Positions 17,642-26,431 of a DNA stretch of 44,830 nt are shown here, piece after piece (within the stretch, counting starts at the first letter, position 1; each line of letters starts with the position of its first letter). This DNA comes from Natrinema limicola JCM 13563 (lineage in GTDB: Archaea > Halobacteriota > Halobacteria > Halobacteriales > Natrialbaceae), in contig NZ_AOIT01000031.1 in NCBI RefSeq assembly GCF_000337475.1, positions 748-45,577 of the forward strand, given 5' to 3'. The translations under genes were made by a program, and so were the position numbers. The notes beneath the pieces are model-generated. The model was not told the origin of the DNA, searched no databases, and saw only the letters and a program-made list of their open reading frames with translations.

Positions 17642-17798
17642 TTCAAGGTGCACACGAGCACTCGCGCGCCGGAATGGGGTTGGGGTCGTCAGGACTCGAG
17701 CGCGGGACTGACAACGGCAGTCTCGCCGGGTGACACGCGGACGCTCGAGACGGGGGCGTTCCGTAGCGCTTTTGCTGGTTGTCTGGCAACGGGGCGGT

Positions 17799-18500
17799 AT
17801 GACTACCCCCTGGGACGACTGGAATCACGTTCTCAAGATCGATCCGGACAAGGAGTTACCCGAGGGTGTGACCTACGGCGATCTCTGTGCGACTGGTACT
17901 GACGCGATCGAAGTCGGCGGGACGATGGGCATCACCGAGGAAAACATGAGTGCCGTCATCGAGGCCTGTGCCGAACACGACGTCCCGCTCTATCAGGAAC
18001 CCTCGAACCCACAGGTCGTCCTCGAAGACGACGCGCTCGACGGCTATCTCATCCCGACAGTGTTCAACGCCGGCTCACCGTTCTGGATCACCGAGGCCCA
18101 CAAGGAATGGGTCCGACTCGACGACGACCTCGACTGGGAGCGGACGACGACGGAGGCCTACATCGTCATGAACCCTGAGGCCGACGTGGCGACGCTGACG
18201 GAGGCCAACTGCGACCTCGAGGCCGACGACGTCGCCGCCTACGCGACGGTCGCCGAGCGGATGTTCGGCCAGGAGATCGTCTACGTCGAATATTCGGGCA
18301 TGCTCGGTAACGAAGGTGTCGTCGATGCGGCAGCAAACGCAGTCGACGACGCGACGCTGTTCTACGGTGGGGGGATCCACGATTACGACTCCGCGTACTC
18401 GATGGCCCAGTACGCCGACGTCATCGTCGTCGGCGACCTCGCACACGACGAGGGTATCGAAGCGGTCCAGGAAACGGTCGAAGCAGCAAACGACGTTTAG
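17799..18500 (+). CDS. Geranylgeranylglyceryl-phosphate synthase
   Basis: A 233-residue TIM-barrel prenyltransferase of the GGGP synthase/PcrB family. It joins geranylgeranyl diphosphate to sn-glycerol-1-phosphate, the first ether bond of archaeal lipids. Diagnostic stretches are [16 protein letters not shown] (substrate Asp), [50 protein letters not shown] and the phosphate-binding [13 protein letters not shown]. The ATG at 17799 fits the family; the frame is open to 17730 but the extra residues are arginine-rich and unrelated. Repeat copy B begins 65 bases after its stop. Confidence 0.95.
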   Translation: MTTPWDDWNHVLKIDPDKELPEGVTYGDLCATGTDAIEVGGTMGITEENMSAVIEACAEHDVPLYQEPSNPQVVLEDDALDGYLIPTVFNAGSPFWITEAHKEWVRLDDDLDWERTTTEAYIVMNPEADVATLTEANCDLEADDVAAYATVAERMFGQEIVYVEYSGMLGNEGVVDAAANAVDDATLFYGGGIHDYDSAYSMAQYADVIVVGDLAHDEGIEAVQETVEAANDV

Positions 18501-18564
18501 ACGCACCTGTCGTCCGGCTGATCAGGTGGCGACACTGTTCTGGGGCTCTGTGTGCTGTTTTGAC

Positions 18565-18650
18565 TGATACGGTCTGCTGTACCGATGTACCGGTGCAACC
18601 CCAGGACGGGTCGCGGGCCCACCGGCACTGACTGACAGCAGACCGTATGA
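18565..18650 (+). repeat. 86-bp palindromic intergenic element, copy B
   Basis: TGATACGGTCTGCTGT at one end and ACAGCAGACCGTATGA at the other are nearly perfect terminal inverted repeats (ATACGGTCTGCTGT pairs with ACAGCAGACCGTAT). The centre has CCGGTGCAACCCC and a GCGGGCCCACCGG arm. Same strand and same length as copy A. Confidence 0.92.
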
Positions 18651-18873
18651 GGGCATCGTAGCAGCTTCTCACACCACTGATGTGGACACCCTGATCTGGT
18701 ACGTTCAGCATCTTTCGAGGCGGAGCCGCCGGCCTCAACAAGTGAGGGCATCACCCCGAGCGAAGGAGGGCGGGGTCGGTTACGTCGTACAGTTACCGCA
18801 CATGCGGACTCACTCGATCTGGAGAAACGTCGTCTCGGAGCACTCAAGGGACTCGTTCTCGTAGGAGCGCCTA
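18651..18873. other. Intergenic DNA between repeat copy B and the TRIC gene
   Basis: It has short GC-rich inverted repeats (for example GAGGCGGAGCCGCCGGCCTC near 18718-18737) and a minus-strand frame with a VEAG-type peptide that could be a transposase-tail relic, but nothing secure. The TRIC promoter must lie here. Confidence 0.35.
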
Positions 18874-19530
18874 ATGGGTCAGGAGCTCCTTGACGTATTG
18901 TTTGGCGATCCATTTGCGGTGATGAACACGGTCGGGTTGATCGCGTTCGCCCTCGTCGGATCGTCGAAAGCGATCCGTGAGGAATTCGACTTACTCGGCA
19001 TTACGATCGTTGGGTTGGCAATGGCATTCGGCGGTGGGGCAACACGCGATATTCTCGTGAGGCGGGTTCCATTAGCACTGCAGTCCCCGATCGAAATCAG
19101 TCTAGGACTGCTTGGAGTCGGGTTAGCGATCGCACTGACCGTCGTCCTCTCCTCTCCAGAGACGCATCCAATAACGCTTGTCTCGGATGCGATCGGGCTC
19201 GCTGCCTTTACAACAGCTGGTGCAATCGTCGCAACCGAGGCGGGTGTGTCAGTATTTGGTGTCGTTACGATCGCAACGATCAACGCCGTCGGTGGTGGTG
19301 CGTTCGCAGATATCCTTCTCGACCGCTCCCCGTTCATCCTCTTCGAAGATTTCTATGCCAGTTGTGCAGTCCTCGGCGGGAGTGCATACTGGCTCGTGGG
19401 AACGGTCGGCGCAACTGGGAGTACGGCCGCTGTGATGTGTGCGGTCGTGACCGTCGTGACTCGGCTAGCTGCAGTTACGTACAACTGGGATCTCCCAACA
19501 GTGCAGAATTTAGACCTCCTCCGGAATTGA
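18874..19530 (+). CDS. TRIC/UPF0126 family cation channel protein
   Basis: A 218-residue membrane protein made of two homologous halves of about three helices each, with a final helix. Each half carries the signature: FALVGSSKA...GLAMAFGGGATRDIL (about 26-62) and TTAGAIVA...TINAVGGGAFADILLDRSPFIL (about 110-152). The GGG-x-x-RD and GGG-x-x-AD motifs are characteristic of prokaryotic TRIC-like (formerly UPF0126/YicG) potassium/cation channels. Ion selectivity is inferred from the family. Codon use is less GC-rich than that of its neighbours, which may reflect transfer or weak selection. The ATG at 18874 was used. Confidence 0.9.
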   Translation: MGQELLDVLFGDPFAVMNTVGLIAFALVGSSKAIREEFDLLGITIVGLAMAFGGGATRDILVRRVPLALQSPIEISLGLLGVGLAIALTVVLSSPETHPITLVSDAIGLAAFTTAGAIVATEAGVSVFGVVTIATINAVGGGAFADILLDRSPFILFEDFYASCAVLGGSAYWLVGTVGATGSTAAVMCAVVTVVTRLAAVTYNWDLPTVQNLDLLRN

Positions 19531-19592
19531 TCGACACAACAGTCGGGCAACGTGGCCCACAGCGCTGTTGCCGAACTTGCTACTGCCGCCCG

Positions 19593-20378
19593 TTACTCGG
19601 CGACGAGCTCTCGCAGCCGCGGCAGGACAGTCGTCACGTCCTCGCGATAGACGACATCGGCGAGACTGTCATACGGCGTCGAGTCGAGGTTGACGATCCC
19701 GACCGTCGCGTCGGTTTCCGCGGCAAGCTGCGGGAGCGAGGCGGCGGGCTGGACGCGCAGCGAGGAGCCGATCGCGAGGAAGACGTCGCTCTCGCGAGCG
19801 AGCGATCGCGCGCGTTGGATCGCCGCACCCGGCAACTGTTCGCCGAAGAGGACGACGTCGGGCTTGAAGACGCCGCCACAGTCACAGGTCGGCGGCAGGT
19901 CGCCAGCGGCTGCACGCTCGAGGATCGGCTCGCTGTCACGGCGGCTTCCACAGTCCTGACAGCGAACCCGCTGGGCGTTTCCGTGGAGTTCGAGGATCGT
20001 CGTGGTGGCTGTGGCCGATTCGGCGGCTTCAGCTGTGACCGTGTCGGCCGCCACACCGTGTAAGCCGTCCGTATTCTGGGTGCAGATCGCCTCGAGGGCA
20101 CCCGCATGTCCCATCGCGGCCAGCGCCTCGTGGGCCGCGTTCGGGTCGGGGTCGTCACCGAACAGCTCCTGCTGGAGGTCGACGCGGTCAGCCCAGAACC
20201 CCGCGGGATCGCGTTGGAACCGCCCATAGGCAAACTGTCCCTCGTCGAACCGATCCCAGACGCCATCGTCGCCGCGGAACGTCGGGACGCCCGATGGGGC
20301 TGAGATACCCGCACCAGTCAGGGCAACGACTGTCTCTGCACGCCGGATGTCGTCGGCGAGTCGCTCGAGGTCATCCAT
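19593..20378 (-). CDS. Sir2-family NAD-dependent protein deacylase
   Basis: A 261-residue sirtuin. The NAD-binding GAGISAPSGVPTFRG is at about 21-35, CTQNTDGLH and the catalytic His in LELHGNAQ are in the middle, and zinc is bound by two Cys pairs in RCQDCG and PTCDCGG. GSSLRVQPAA and VNLDSTPYD complete the NAD site. It removes acyl groups from lysines using NAD+, probably on chromatin or metabolic proteins; the target is not indicated. The ATG start at 20378 is typical. The HTH-10 gene on the same strand ends about 50 bases upstream of it, so the two may be co-transcribed. Confidence 0.95.
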   Translation of the reverse strand: MDDLERLADDIRRAETVVALTGAGISAPSGVPTFRGDDGVWDRFDEGQFAYGRFQRDPAGFWADRVDLQQELFGDDPDPNAAHEALAAMGHAGALEAICTQNTDGLHGVAADTVTAEAAESATATTTILELHGNAQRVRCQDCGSRRDSEPILERAAAGDLPPTCDCGGVFKPDVVLFGEQLPGAAIQRARSLARESDVFLAIGSSLRVQPAASLPQLAAETDATVGIVNLDSTPYDSLADVVYREDVTTVLPRLRELVAE

Positions 20379-20429
20379 ATCGAGAGAGCGACGGTCGATC
20401 GATAAAAGCGAGGTGGATCGGTCGCTCGA

Positions 20430-21098
20430 TTATCGCATTGCCGACGTGTACCTGGCGGCCAGCGTCGCTTCGATCCGCTGGAGGTGTTCGCTGACAGTCC
20501 CCGTCGCGAGATCGAGTTTCGCGGCCAGCTCCCGGTGGGTCGTCTCGCGTGGCACCTCGTAGTACCCCTCGCTGACGGCGAGTTCGAACAGTTCCCGCTG
20601 GCGGGCGGTCAGCGTCGGCGAGGACTGGCCACCGCCGGGATCGTACTCGCCCAGCCGCTGGAGATCGAGGTCGATCCCGTCTGGAAGCGCCGCGGCGGCG
20701 TGCTGGATCGCCCGGCTCGTCCCGAGCGCCGTCACCTCGAGTCCGCGAGCCGCCTCGGTGTCGACGTAGGTCATCGGCCAGTCGAGGACGATTTCGTGCT
20801 CGCGGAGGATCGACAGCAACTCGTCGACGGGTTCGACGACCTGACACTGTACGTAGGCGACGCCACGGTCGTCCGCCCCAGCGACGTCGTACTCGAGTGC
20901 CTCCTGACTGTCGGCAAGCAACGCGCGGGCCTGCTCGAGATCGCCACGAAGCTCGAGGAGTTCGACGTATCGCTGTTCGTGGACCGGGTTCAAGTAGCGG
21001 ATCGCCTCGATCGAGACTGCGTCGCTGCGGCCGAAGCGGTCGTCGATCGCGTTGAGCCGACCGTCGGCCCACGTCAGCACCATCGTGGCGTATCTCAT
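20430..21098 (-). CDS. HTH-10 (bacterioopsin-activator-like) transcriptional regulator
   Basis: 222 residues. The C-terminal 55 residues form the haloarchaeal HTH-10 domain: LTARQRELFELAVSEGYYEVPRETTHRELAAKL followed by the recognition helix TGTVSEHLQRIEATL. The N-terminal 160 residues resemble the ligand or signal domain of Bat-like regulators (YLNPVHEQRYVELLELRGDLEQARALLADS, then YVQCQVVEPVDELL), possibly a helical sensor. It lies just upstream of the sirtuin on the same strand, and the P450 is divergent, making either a possible target (inference). Confidence 0.9.
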   Translation of the reverse strand: MRYATMVLTWADGRLNAIDDRFGRSDAVSIEAIRYLNPVHEQRYVELLELRGDLEQARALLADSQEALEYDVAGADDRGVAYVQCQVVEPVDELLSILREHEIVLDWPMTYVDTEAARGLEVTALGTSRAIQHAAAALPDGIDLDLQRLGEYDPGGGQSSPTLTARQRELFELAVSEGYYEVPRETTHRELAAKLDLATGTVSEHLQRIEATLAARYTSAMR

Positions 21099-21250
21099 CG
21101 CTGATCACCGTCAGCGGCGTCGTCAGTCGGCGCGTTTGTGATCGGAGCGACGGACGAACTCATAGTGGTCCGTATCGCTCCACGAATTAAAAGCACCTAG
21201 CATGCTCGGCTATACAGCAAGGTGGCCGCAGGTTCTTTATCCGGCTACGA

Positions 21251-22597
21251 ATGCGCTCCGATACGGCTGCGACCGCTGACCGCTATCCGCCAGGCCCGGA
21301 CGGGCTCCCACTGCTCGGCAACCAGGTTGCGTTCCTTCGCGACCCCTACGGCTTCATGACGCGAACAGCCCGCGAGTACGGTGATATCGCCTCTTGGAAG
21401 GATCCCGAGGGCCGGGTCTATCAGTTGAACCATCCCGATTATATCGAACACGTCCTCGTCCAGCACAACGAGAACTACGTCAAAGGCGAACGGTTTCAGA
21501 GCGTCCTCGGGCCGCTTACCGGTAACGGGATTCTCAACAGCGAAGGCGCGGTCTGGCGGCGCAATCGCCACCTGATCCAGCCCGCGTTCCATCCCGACCG
21601 GATTCAGGAGTACGCGACGATGATGACCGAGTTCACTGAAGCGGCCCTCGAGTCGTGGGACGACGGTCAAACGCGGCTCGTCCACGAGGATATGATGGAA
21701 GTGACGCTGAAGATCGTCGCCCGGGCGCTGTTCGGGGTCGACGTCGACGAGCACGTCGACACTATCGGCTCGGCGCTCGAGCAGTTCATGGAAGCCTCCG
21801 AGAGCCTCTCGAACTACGTCCTGCCACCGAACGTCCCGACGCCAGCCAGACGGCAGATCCAGCGCGCTCGTGCGGACCTCGACGAGGTCGTCTACCGGCT
21901 GATCGAGCAACGGCGAACCAACCCGACGGATCACGATGTCATCTCGAAACTGCTCGAGGCGACCGACGATCGCGGTACCGGGATGTCGGACGACCAGATC
22001 CGGGACGAAGTGGTCACGCTGTTGCTGGCCGGCCACGAGACGACGGCGCTGTCGCTGACACTGACCATGTATCTCCTCTCTCGGAACCCGCAGGTCGAGC
22101 AACGGCTCGTCGCGGAACTCGAGGACGTCCTCGGTGACCGGGCGCCGACGATGGACGACCTTTCGGACCTGACGTACACCGAACGCGTCGTCAAAGAATC
22201 GATGCGACTCTACCCACCTGTGCCGGGGATCGTCCGCGAGCCGGTCAAACCCGACGTCATCGACGGCTACGAGATCGAACCGGGATCGACCGTCCGGATG
22301 CACCAGTGGGTCGTCCACCGCGATCCCCGGTGGTACGACGACCCACTCGCGTTCCGGCCGGAGCGCTGGACCGACGACTTCGAGAGCGAGCTTCCGAAAC
22401 TGGCGTACTTCCCGTTTGCGGCAGGTCCCCGTCGCTGTATCGGCGACCGCTTTGCGATGCTCGAGGCCCGGCTCATCCTCGCGACGGTTTATCGCGACTA
22501 CCACCTCGAACTGGTCCCCGGGACTGACCTGGACCTGATGGCGACGGTGACCGCGCGGCCGAAACACGAGATTCCGATGACCGTCCACGAGCGCTGA
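21251..22597 (+). CDS. Cytochrome P450
   Basis: A 448-residue soluble P450. Seen are the PPGP hinge ([10 protein letters not shown]), the I-helix oxygen motif AGHETT (about residue 262), ExxR (KESMRLYPP), the PERW meander and the heme loop [12 protein letters not shown] with axial Cys396. The substrate is unknown. Electrons would come from a ferredoxin or similar partner, and no such gene is adjacent. No membrane anchor is visible. A divergent HTH-10 regulator lies about 150 bases upstream. The ATG at 21251 directly precedes the conserved start; there is no TATA box at the leaderless distance, so a short leader is likely. Confidence 0.96.
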   Translation: MRSDTAATADRYPPGPDGLPLLGNQVAFLRDPYGFMTRTAREYGDIASWKDPEGRVYQLNHPDYIEHVLVQHNENYVKGERFQSVLGPLTGNGILNSEGAVWRRNRHLIQPAFHPDRIQEYATMMTEFTEAALESWDDGQTRLVHEDMMEVTLKIVARALFGVDVDEHVDTIGSALEQFMEASESLSNYVLPPNVPTPARRQIQRARADLDEVVYRLIEQRRTNPTDHDVISKLLEATDDRGTGMSDDQIRDEVVTLLLAGHETTALSLTLTMYLLSRNPQVEQRLVAELEDVLGDRAPTMDDLSDLTYTERVVKESMRLYPPVPGIVREPVKPDVIDGYEIEPGSTVRMHQWVVHRDPRWYDDPLAFRPERWTDDFESELPKLAYFPFAAGPRRCIGDRFAMLEARLILATVYRDYHLELVPGTDLDLMATVTARPKHEIPMTVHER

Positions 22598-22661
22598 TCG
22601 GGGTCGTCACTCGAGACCTCATACCGCAAACAGCGCCGACCGACGGGACCGAACGGCTGCG

Positions 22662-22668
22662 TTTAAGT
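22662..22668 (+). promoter_or_regulatory. TATA-like box for aspS
   Basis: TTTAAGT lies 24-30 bases before the aspS ATG at 22692, the usual leaderless spacing. Confidence 0.4.
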
Positions 22669-22691
22669 TCCGCCTGCGTGAATCAGGTGGT

Positions 22692-23996
22692 ATGCAGAAC
22701 AGAACCTACACTGCCGACGCCGAGCCGGGCGACGACGTCACCGTCGCCGGCTGGGTCCACGAGATCCGCGATCTCGGTGGCATCGCCTTCCTGATTCTCC
22801 GAGACACATCGGGTAAGATCCAGATCAAGTTCGAGAAAGACGAGATGGACGAGGAGCTCGTCGAGACGGGGCTGGGCGTCTCCCGCGAGAGCGTCGTCAA
22901 AGTCTCCGGCGCGGTCGAAGAAGAGCCGCGCGCGCCGACGGGCGTCGAAGTCACGCCCGAGTCCGTCGAGGTCGTCGCCCCTGCCGACCCCGAACTGCCG
23001 CTTGACCCCTCTGGCAAGGTCGACGCCGACCTCTCGACGCGACTGGACAACCGCACCCTCGACCTGCGCAAGGACGAGGTGCAGGCCATCTTCGAGATCC
23101 GCTCGGAGATCCTGCGCGCAGTGCGCGAGCAGTTCCGCGAGTTCCGCTGTACGGAGATCACCACGCCAAAGATCGTCGCGACCGGGACCGAAGGCGGCAC
23201 CGAACTCTTCCCGATCACCTACTTCGGGGAGGAAGCGTTCATGAACCAGTCGCCACAGCTGTTCAAACAGCTGATCGCTGGCTCGAACGTCGAGCGCGTC
23301 TTCGAGATCGGCCCGATCTTCCGCGCTGAGGAACACAACACACCCCGTCACCTGAACGAGGCCACCTCGATCGACTTCGAGGGCGCGTTCTGCGACCACA
23401 ACGACGCCATGGACGTCGTCGAAGGCGTCGTCAAAGCGGCCTACGAGGCCATCGACGAGAACTGCGCCGACGAACTCGAGGCGCTCGGCCTCGAGGACGA
23501 GTTTGAGGCCCCCGACGGAGACTTCCCACGCATCAGCTACGAGGACGCCATCGAGCGCATCAACGCGACGGGCGAACTCGACGAACAACTCGTCTGGGGC
23601 GACGACCTCTCGACGGAAGCCGAGAAAGCACTCGGCGACGACGTCGGCGGCCACTATTTCATCACTGACTGGCCAAGCGAGATCAAGCCGTTCTACATCA
23701 AGGACCACGACGACGACCCAGAGCTCTCGACCGGCTTCGACCTGATGCACCCGCGCATGGAACTGGTCTCGGGTGGCCAGCGCGAACACCGCCACGAGAA
23801 GCTCATCGAAGGCTTCGAACAGCAGGGCCTCGACCCTGACCAGTTCGAGTACTACACGAAGATGTTCAAGTACGGCATGCCGCCTCACGCCGGCTTCGGC
23901 CTCGGTGGCGAGCGCTTGATCATGACGATCCTCGGGCTGGACAACATCCGAGAGGCTGTGTTGTTCCCACGCGACCGTCAGCGGCTGTCGCCCTGA
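22692..23996 (+). CDS. aspS: Aspartyl-tRNA synthetase, probably non-discriminating (Asp/Asn)
   Basis: A 434-residue archaeal-type class II AspRS. The N-terminal OB fold (1-105) contains [11 protein letters not shown], with His where Asp-specific enzymes have Trp, and a Pro in EEEPRAPTG; both are marks of non-discriminating enzymes that also charge tRNA-Asn with Asp, later amidated. The catalytic core has [11 protein letters not shown], motif 2 [14 protein letters not shown] and motif 3 [11 protein letters not shown]. The C-terminus [11 protein letters not shown] is conserved in AspRS. The ATG at 22692 follows a TATA-like box. Three further copies of the last codons lie just downstream. Confidence 0.97.
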   Translation: MQNRTYTADAEPGDDVTVAGWVHEIRDLGGIAFLILRDTSGKIQIKFEKDEMDEELVETGLGVSRESVVKVSGAVEEEPRAPTGVEVTPESVEVVAPADPELPLDPSGKVDADLSTRLDNRTLDLRKDEVQAIFEIRSEILRAVREQFREFRCTEITTPKIVATGTEGGTELFPITYFGEEAFMNQSPQLFKQLIAGSNVERVFEIGPIFRAEEHNTPRHLNEATSIDFEGAFCDHNDAMDVVEGVVKAAYEAIDENCADELEALGLEDEFEAPDGDFPRISYEDAIERINATGELDEQLVWGDDLSTEAEKALGDDVGGHYFITDWPSEIKPFYIKDHDDDPELSTGFDLMHPRMELVSGGQREHRHEKLIEGFEQQGLDPDQFEYYTKMFKYGMPPHAGFGLGGERLIMTILGLDNIREAVLFPRDRQRLSP

Positions 23997-24030
23997 CGTT
24001 CGTGTGGGTGCTCGCGGAATCTCTGATTCC

Positions 24031-24069
24031 GCGTTGTTCCCGAGAGACCGACAGCGACTCTCGCCGTAG
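24031..24069 (+). repeat. aspS': Second copy of the aspS 3' end (codons for [11 protein letters not shown] plus stop)
   Basis: The bases encode [12 protein letters not shown] then TAG. Against the real gene end (23961-23996) the match is 11/11 residues, but many codons differ: CCA/CCG, CGC/AGA, CGT/CGA, CGG/CGA, CTG/CTC, CCC/CCG, TGA/TAG. The copy is the left arm of an imperfect palindrome reaching 24098 (TGTTCCCGA ... TCGGGAACA), with CTCGCC-GTA-GGCGAG at the tip, so the stop codon is in the loop. Confidence 0.85.
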
Positions 24070-24119
24070 GCGAGGTCGCTGTTCGTCGATCGGGAACAGG
24101 GAGGAGCTTTGCTCCGACC

Positions 24120-24155
24120 ATGTTCCCGCGAGATCGTCAACGTCTGAGCCCGTAG
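24120..24155 (+). repeat. aspS': Third copy of the aspS 3' end
   Basis: The bases encode [11 protein letters not shown] then TAG. Codons again differ synonymously (CGA, GAT, CGT, CAA, CGT, AGC). It also forms the left arm of a hairpin, with CAACGTCT pairing with AGACGTTG and GCCC-GTA-GGGC at the tip. Confidence 0.8.
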
Positions 24156-24202
24156 GGCAAAGACGTTGTGAGCCAGCGGAACGAACGGAGTGAGTCTCGC
24201 CG

Positions 24203-24226
24203 GACCGGCAGCGCCTGTCGCCGTAG
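24203..24226 (+). repeat. aspS': Fourth, shortened copy of the aspS 3' end
   Basis: The bases encode DRQRLSP then TAG (GAC CGG CAG CGC CTG TCG CCG). The preceding residues no longer match exactly: one codon (the Arg of FPR) appears missing. It forms the left arm of a hairpin with GTCGCC-GTA-GGCGAC at the tip. Confidence 0.7.
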
Positions 24227-24342
24227 GCGACGGCGCAACTCCGAAACGCGCTTTTTTGAGTGAACGCTCGAGGGAGACAGCTCCCTGCCCCGAAAGCAGG
24301 GGAGCGCTGTCAGAGCAGCAGAAAACGGATCGAGCGGCAGGA

Positions 24343-25212
24343 TCAGACGACGAACGCCCACGCGAGTGCGACTGCCGTTCCGCCGAGGGTCGCGCTCAGT
24401 GCGGCGTGAGTGCGGAGCCGATCCCGGTGGAGGTGACTGTCGCCGTCGGCGGGGCACGTTTCACTGCCAGTGGTACACTCCGGGAGCAGGTCGACGGCGA
24501 CGTGGAGGAACACGCCGGCCGCGATACCGAAGAGCAGTCCCCGCAGCGTACTCGCCGGTGCGAATCCAACGATGCCGACCGGGAGGGCAACGAGCCCGAC
24601 AGCCGCCGCTGGTAACAGCAGCGGCACCACGGACCGCCCCTGTGCGGCGAGTCGTCGCGCTGCCGCGTATCCAGCGGGAGCCTTGTGCGAGATCAGTGCG
24701 ACGCCGAGAATCGACGACAGTGACGGCATCGCGGTGTAGATCGCACCGATGATGGCACCCGCAGAGAGCGCGTGGACGGTCAACTCGGCTGCGGTGCTGT
24801 CGATCGGCAGATTCAGGTGCGTAAACCGGTGGCCGACCGTGTGCCCGACGTACCCACCGAGGAATCCAACAGCGATCCCAAGACTCCCGAGACGGCCGTG
24901 CTGGCCCAGCGCCTGCGGAACGAGAAAGAGCGCAGCGCTCGTGACCATCGCACCGCTTGCGAGTCCGTACCCCCAGATCGGCTCGAGCGGATGCTCGGAC
25001 TGTACTGCACGCGCCCCGAGCGGTGCGCCGATCGCCATTGCCGCAAACGCCGTCCAGGAGATCGCGACGAGTTTCCAGTTGACGCCAGCGAGTGTTGCGA
25101 CTCCCGAGAGGACGATCAGTGCGAGCAGTCCCCCACCCCCGACGATCCGATCGGAGTCGGAACGGATGCGATGCCAGCTCTCCGTGACGGATTGTAGCTT
25201 GCTTGTTTGCAC
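24343..25212 (-). CDS. ZIP-family metal transporter
   Basis: A 289-residue polytopic membrane protein (about 8 hydrophobic segments) of the ZIP family, which moves divalent metals such as zinc, iron or manganese into the cytoplasm. The metal-path helices are visible: AELTVHALSAGAIIGAIY (His in TM4) and LISHKAPAGYAA (ZIP motif HK-x-P-x-G in TM5). There is also GVFLHVAVDLLPE (His and Glu). A His/Asp-rich loop (DGDSHLHRDRLRTH) precedes the last helix. The metal cannot be told from sequence. The ATG at 25212 follows an AT-rich palindrome likely to be its operator and promoter. Confidence 0.85.
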   Translation of the reverse strand: MQTSKLQSVTESWHRIRSDSDRIVGGGGLLALIVLSGVATLAGVNWKLVAISWTAFAAMAIGAPLGARAVQSEHPLEPIWGYGLASGAMVTSAALFLVPQALGQHGRLGSLGIAVGFLGGYVGHTVGHRFTHLNLPIDSTAAELTVHALSAGAIIGAIYTAMPSLSSILGVALISHKAPAGYAAARRLAAQGRSVVPLLLPAAAVGLVALPVGIVGFAPASTLRGLLFGIAAGVFLHVAVDLLPECTTGSETCPADGDSHLHRDRLRTHAALSATLGGTAVALAWAFVV

Positions 25213-25221
25213 TATTGTCTA

Positions 25222-25249
25222 TTAATAACTATACTCTATAGCTTATTAA
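25222..25249. promoter_or_regulatory. AT-rich palindrome, candidate metalloregulator operator of the ZIP gene
   Basis: TTAATAACTATA - CTC - TATAGCTTATTAA is an inverted repeat with one unpaired base. It starts 10 bases upstream of the ZIP start codon (25212) and covers the expected TATA position on the minus strand. Its location between divergent genes suggests an operator, perhaps for a DtxR-like metal sensor (inference; no such regulator gene is in the window). Confidence 0.5.
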
Positions 25250-25433
25250 CTCTTGTGGTGGCACACATACTGTCTCTCTCCACGGGCCGACTACGTCGAT
25301 GCCGACATCCCCGACCGCGATCCTTCCGCCCTCTGTGGCCGCTGCGTCTGCTATCGATCGGTCCAGTTCCCTCGTGTCGACTCGAGAGTCCGGATCAGCC
25401 CCCAGACGGGCAGGGAAGCGCGGAATCTTCAAC

Positions 25434-25441
25434 GTTATATC
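25434..25441 (+). promoter_or_regulatory. TATA box for pantoate kinase
   Basis: GTTATATC lies about 25-32 bases before the ATG at 25466, the exact leaderless spacing. It supports 25466 as the true start over upstream in-frame codons. Confidence 0.5.
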
Positions 25442-25465
25442 GCTCCGGTCGAAAGCGGAGGCGTG

Positions 25466-26293
25466 ATGCGCGAGGAGGCGACGGCGTTCGTTCCCGGCCA
25501 CGTTACGGGCTTTTTCAGCGCCCATCCCGACGAGGACCCGACGAAAGCCGGCTCACGGGGTGCGGGACTGACGCTGACCGACGGTGTCGAGGTAACGGTC
25601 GAACCGGCGACGGAGACGACCGTCGTGCTCGACGGCGACGAACTCGAGATCGATCCAGTGACGACCGTCCTCGAGACGCTCGACGTGACCGCCCGCGTCG
25701 AAGCCGACGCCGACCTGCCACTCGGTGCCGGATTCGGTGTCTCAGGTGCGATGGCCCTCGGGACGGTGCTTGCGGCAAACCGCGTGTTCGCGTGCAAACT
25801 CTCGATGAACGAACTCGTCACGATCGCCCACGGGGCCGAGGTTCAGGCCGGAACCGGTCTGGGCGACGTGGTCGCCCAGGCTCGTGGCGGCGTCCCGATC
25901 CGTCTCGAGCCCGGCGGGCCACAGGAGAACGTCCTCGATACGATTCCCGCTCGAGCCCGCGTCGAGTACGTCTCCTTTGGCGAACTCTCGACGGCCGACG
26001 TGCTCTCGGGCGATACCGAGATGCTGACCGCTGCCGGACAGGATGCACTCTCTCGCGTCGTCGAGGAGCCGACGCTACTGTCGTTTATGTACGCCTCGCG
26101 GCGATTCGCACGCGACGCAGAATTACTGACAGCACAAGTGCGAGAGGCGATCGCCGATGTCTCAGCGGTCGACGGACAGGCCTCGATGGCCATGCTCGGT
26201 AACACCGTCTTTGCGCTCGGGACGGGCCTGTCCGATGCGGGCTACGAGCCGTCGGTCTGTGCCACCCATCCAGCCGGTGCCATGTTGCGGTGA
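25466..26293 (+). CDS. Pantoate kinase (GHMP family)
   Basis: A 275-residue GHMP-fold kinase. Archaeal pantoate kinase phosphorylates pantoate with ATP, the first of two archaea-specific steps to 4'-phosphopantothenate for CoA. Typical features: EATAFVPGHVTGFFSAH at the start, the ATP loop LPLGAGFGVSGAMALGT (about 85-101), EVQAGTGLGDV and a C-terminal AMLGNTVFALG. The frame is open to 25253 but the TATA box at 25434-25441 and family length favour the ATG at 25466. The gene for the next step, phosphopantothenate synthetase, lies 1.7 kb downstream beyond the HTTM gene. Confidence 0.9.
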   Translation: MREEATAFVPGHVTGFFSAHPDEDPTKAGSRGAGLTLTDGVEVTVEPATETTVVLDGDELEIDPVTTVLETLDVTARVEADADLPLGAGFGVSGAMALGTVLAANRVFACKLSMNELVTIAHGAEVQAGTGLGDVVAQARGGVPIRLEPGGPQENVLDTIPARARVEYVSFGELSTADVLSGDTEMLTAAGQDALSRVVEEPTLLSFMYASRRFARDAELLTAQVREAIADVSAVDGQASMAMLGNTVFALGTGLSDAGYEPSVCATHPAGAMLR

Positions 26294-26369
26294 TGGCAGG
26301 CAGACCGCGTCCGTGACAGCCCTTGCTCGGGACACGTGTGACTCAGTCGGGCGTGCACTTCTGAGTGCT

Positions 26370-26396
26370 ATCCTAAGAAGAAAATACTTATAGGAT
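26370..26396 (+). promoter_or_regulatory. TATA region with flanking inverted repeat before the HTTM gene
   Basis: AATACTTATAGG contains a strong TATA box about 40-50 bases before the ATG at 26432. ATCCTAAG and CTTATAGGAT on either side are imperfect inverted repeats, a possible operator. Confidence 0.35.
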
Positions 26397-26431
26397 GAGT
26401 TAGAAGTCGGCGATCAGCGTCGCTGAGCACC

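Larger units (their letters stand above)
23997..24342. other. Intergenic hairpin array between aspS and the ZIP gene
   Basis: A convergent intergenic region filled with hairpins: GCGGAATC/GATTCCGC (about 24013-24033), the three aspS-end hairpins, a small GGAGCTTTGCTCC hairpin (about 24103-24115) and a GC-rich stem near 24280-24307 (GCTCC ... GGAGC). The AACGAACGGAGTGAG stretch (about 24180-24194) is a low-complexity type common between haloarchaeal genes. There is no integrase or transposase frame. Confidence 0.7.

Noticed and set aside
18651-18800. Possible transposase tail on the minus strand (VEAG-type peptide)
   Set aside because: The phrase recalls haloarchaeal TnpB C-termini but no element end or second motif supports it.
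22683-24140. 485-residue minus-strand frame opposite aspS
   Set aside because: Leu/Val/Asp-biased antisense of a GC-rich gene; the aspS motifs are on the plus strand.
24160-24200. CRISPR-like or direct-repeat array in the aspS-ZIP gap
   Set aside because: Units are not of fixed spacing and no spacers or cas genes are present; hairpins with aspS-end coding explain it better.
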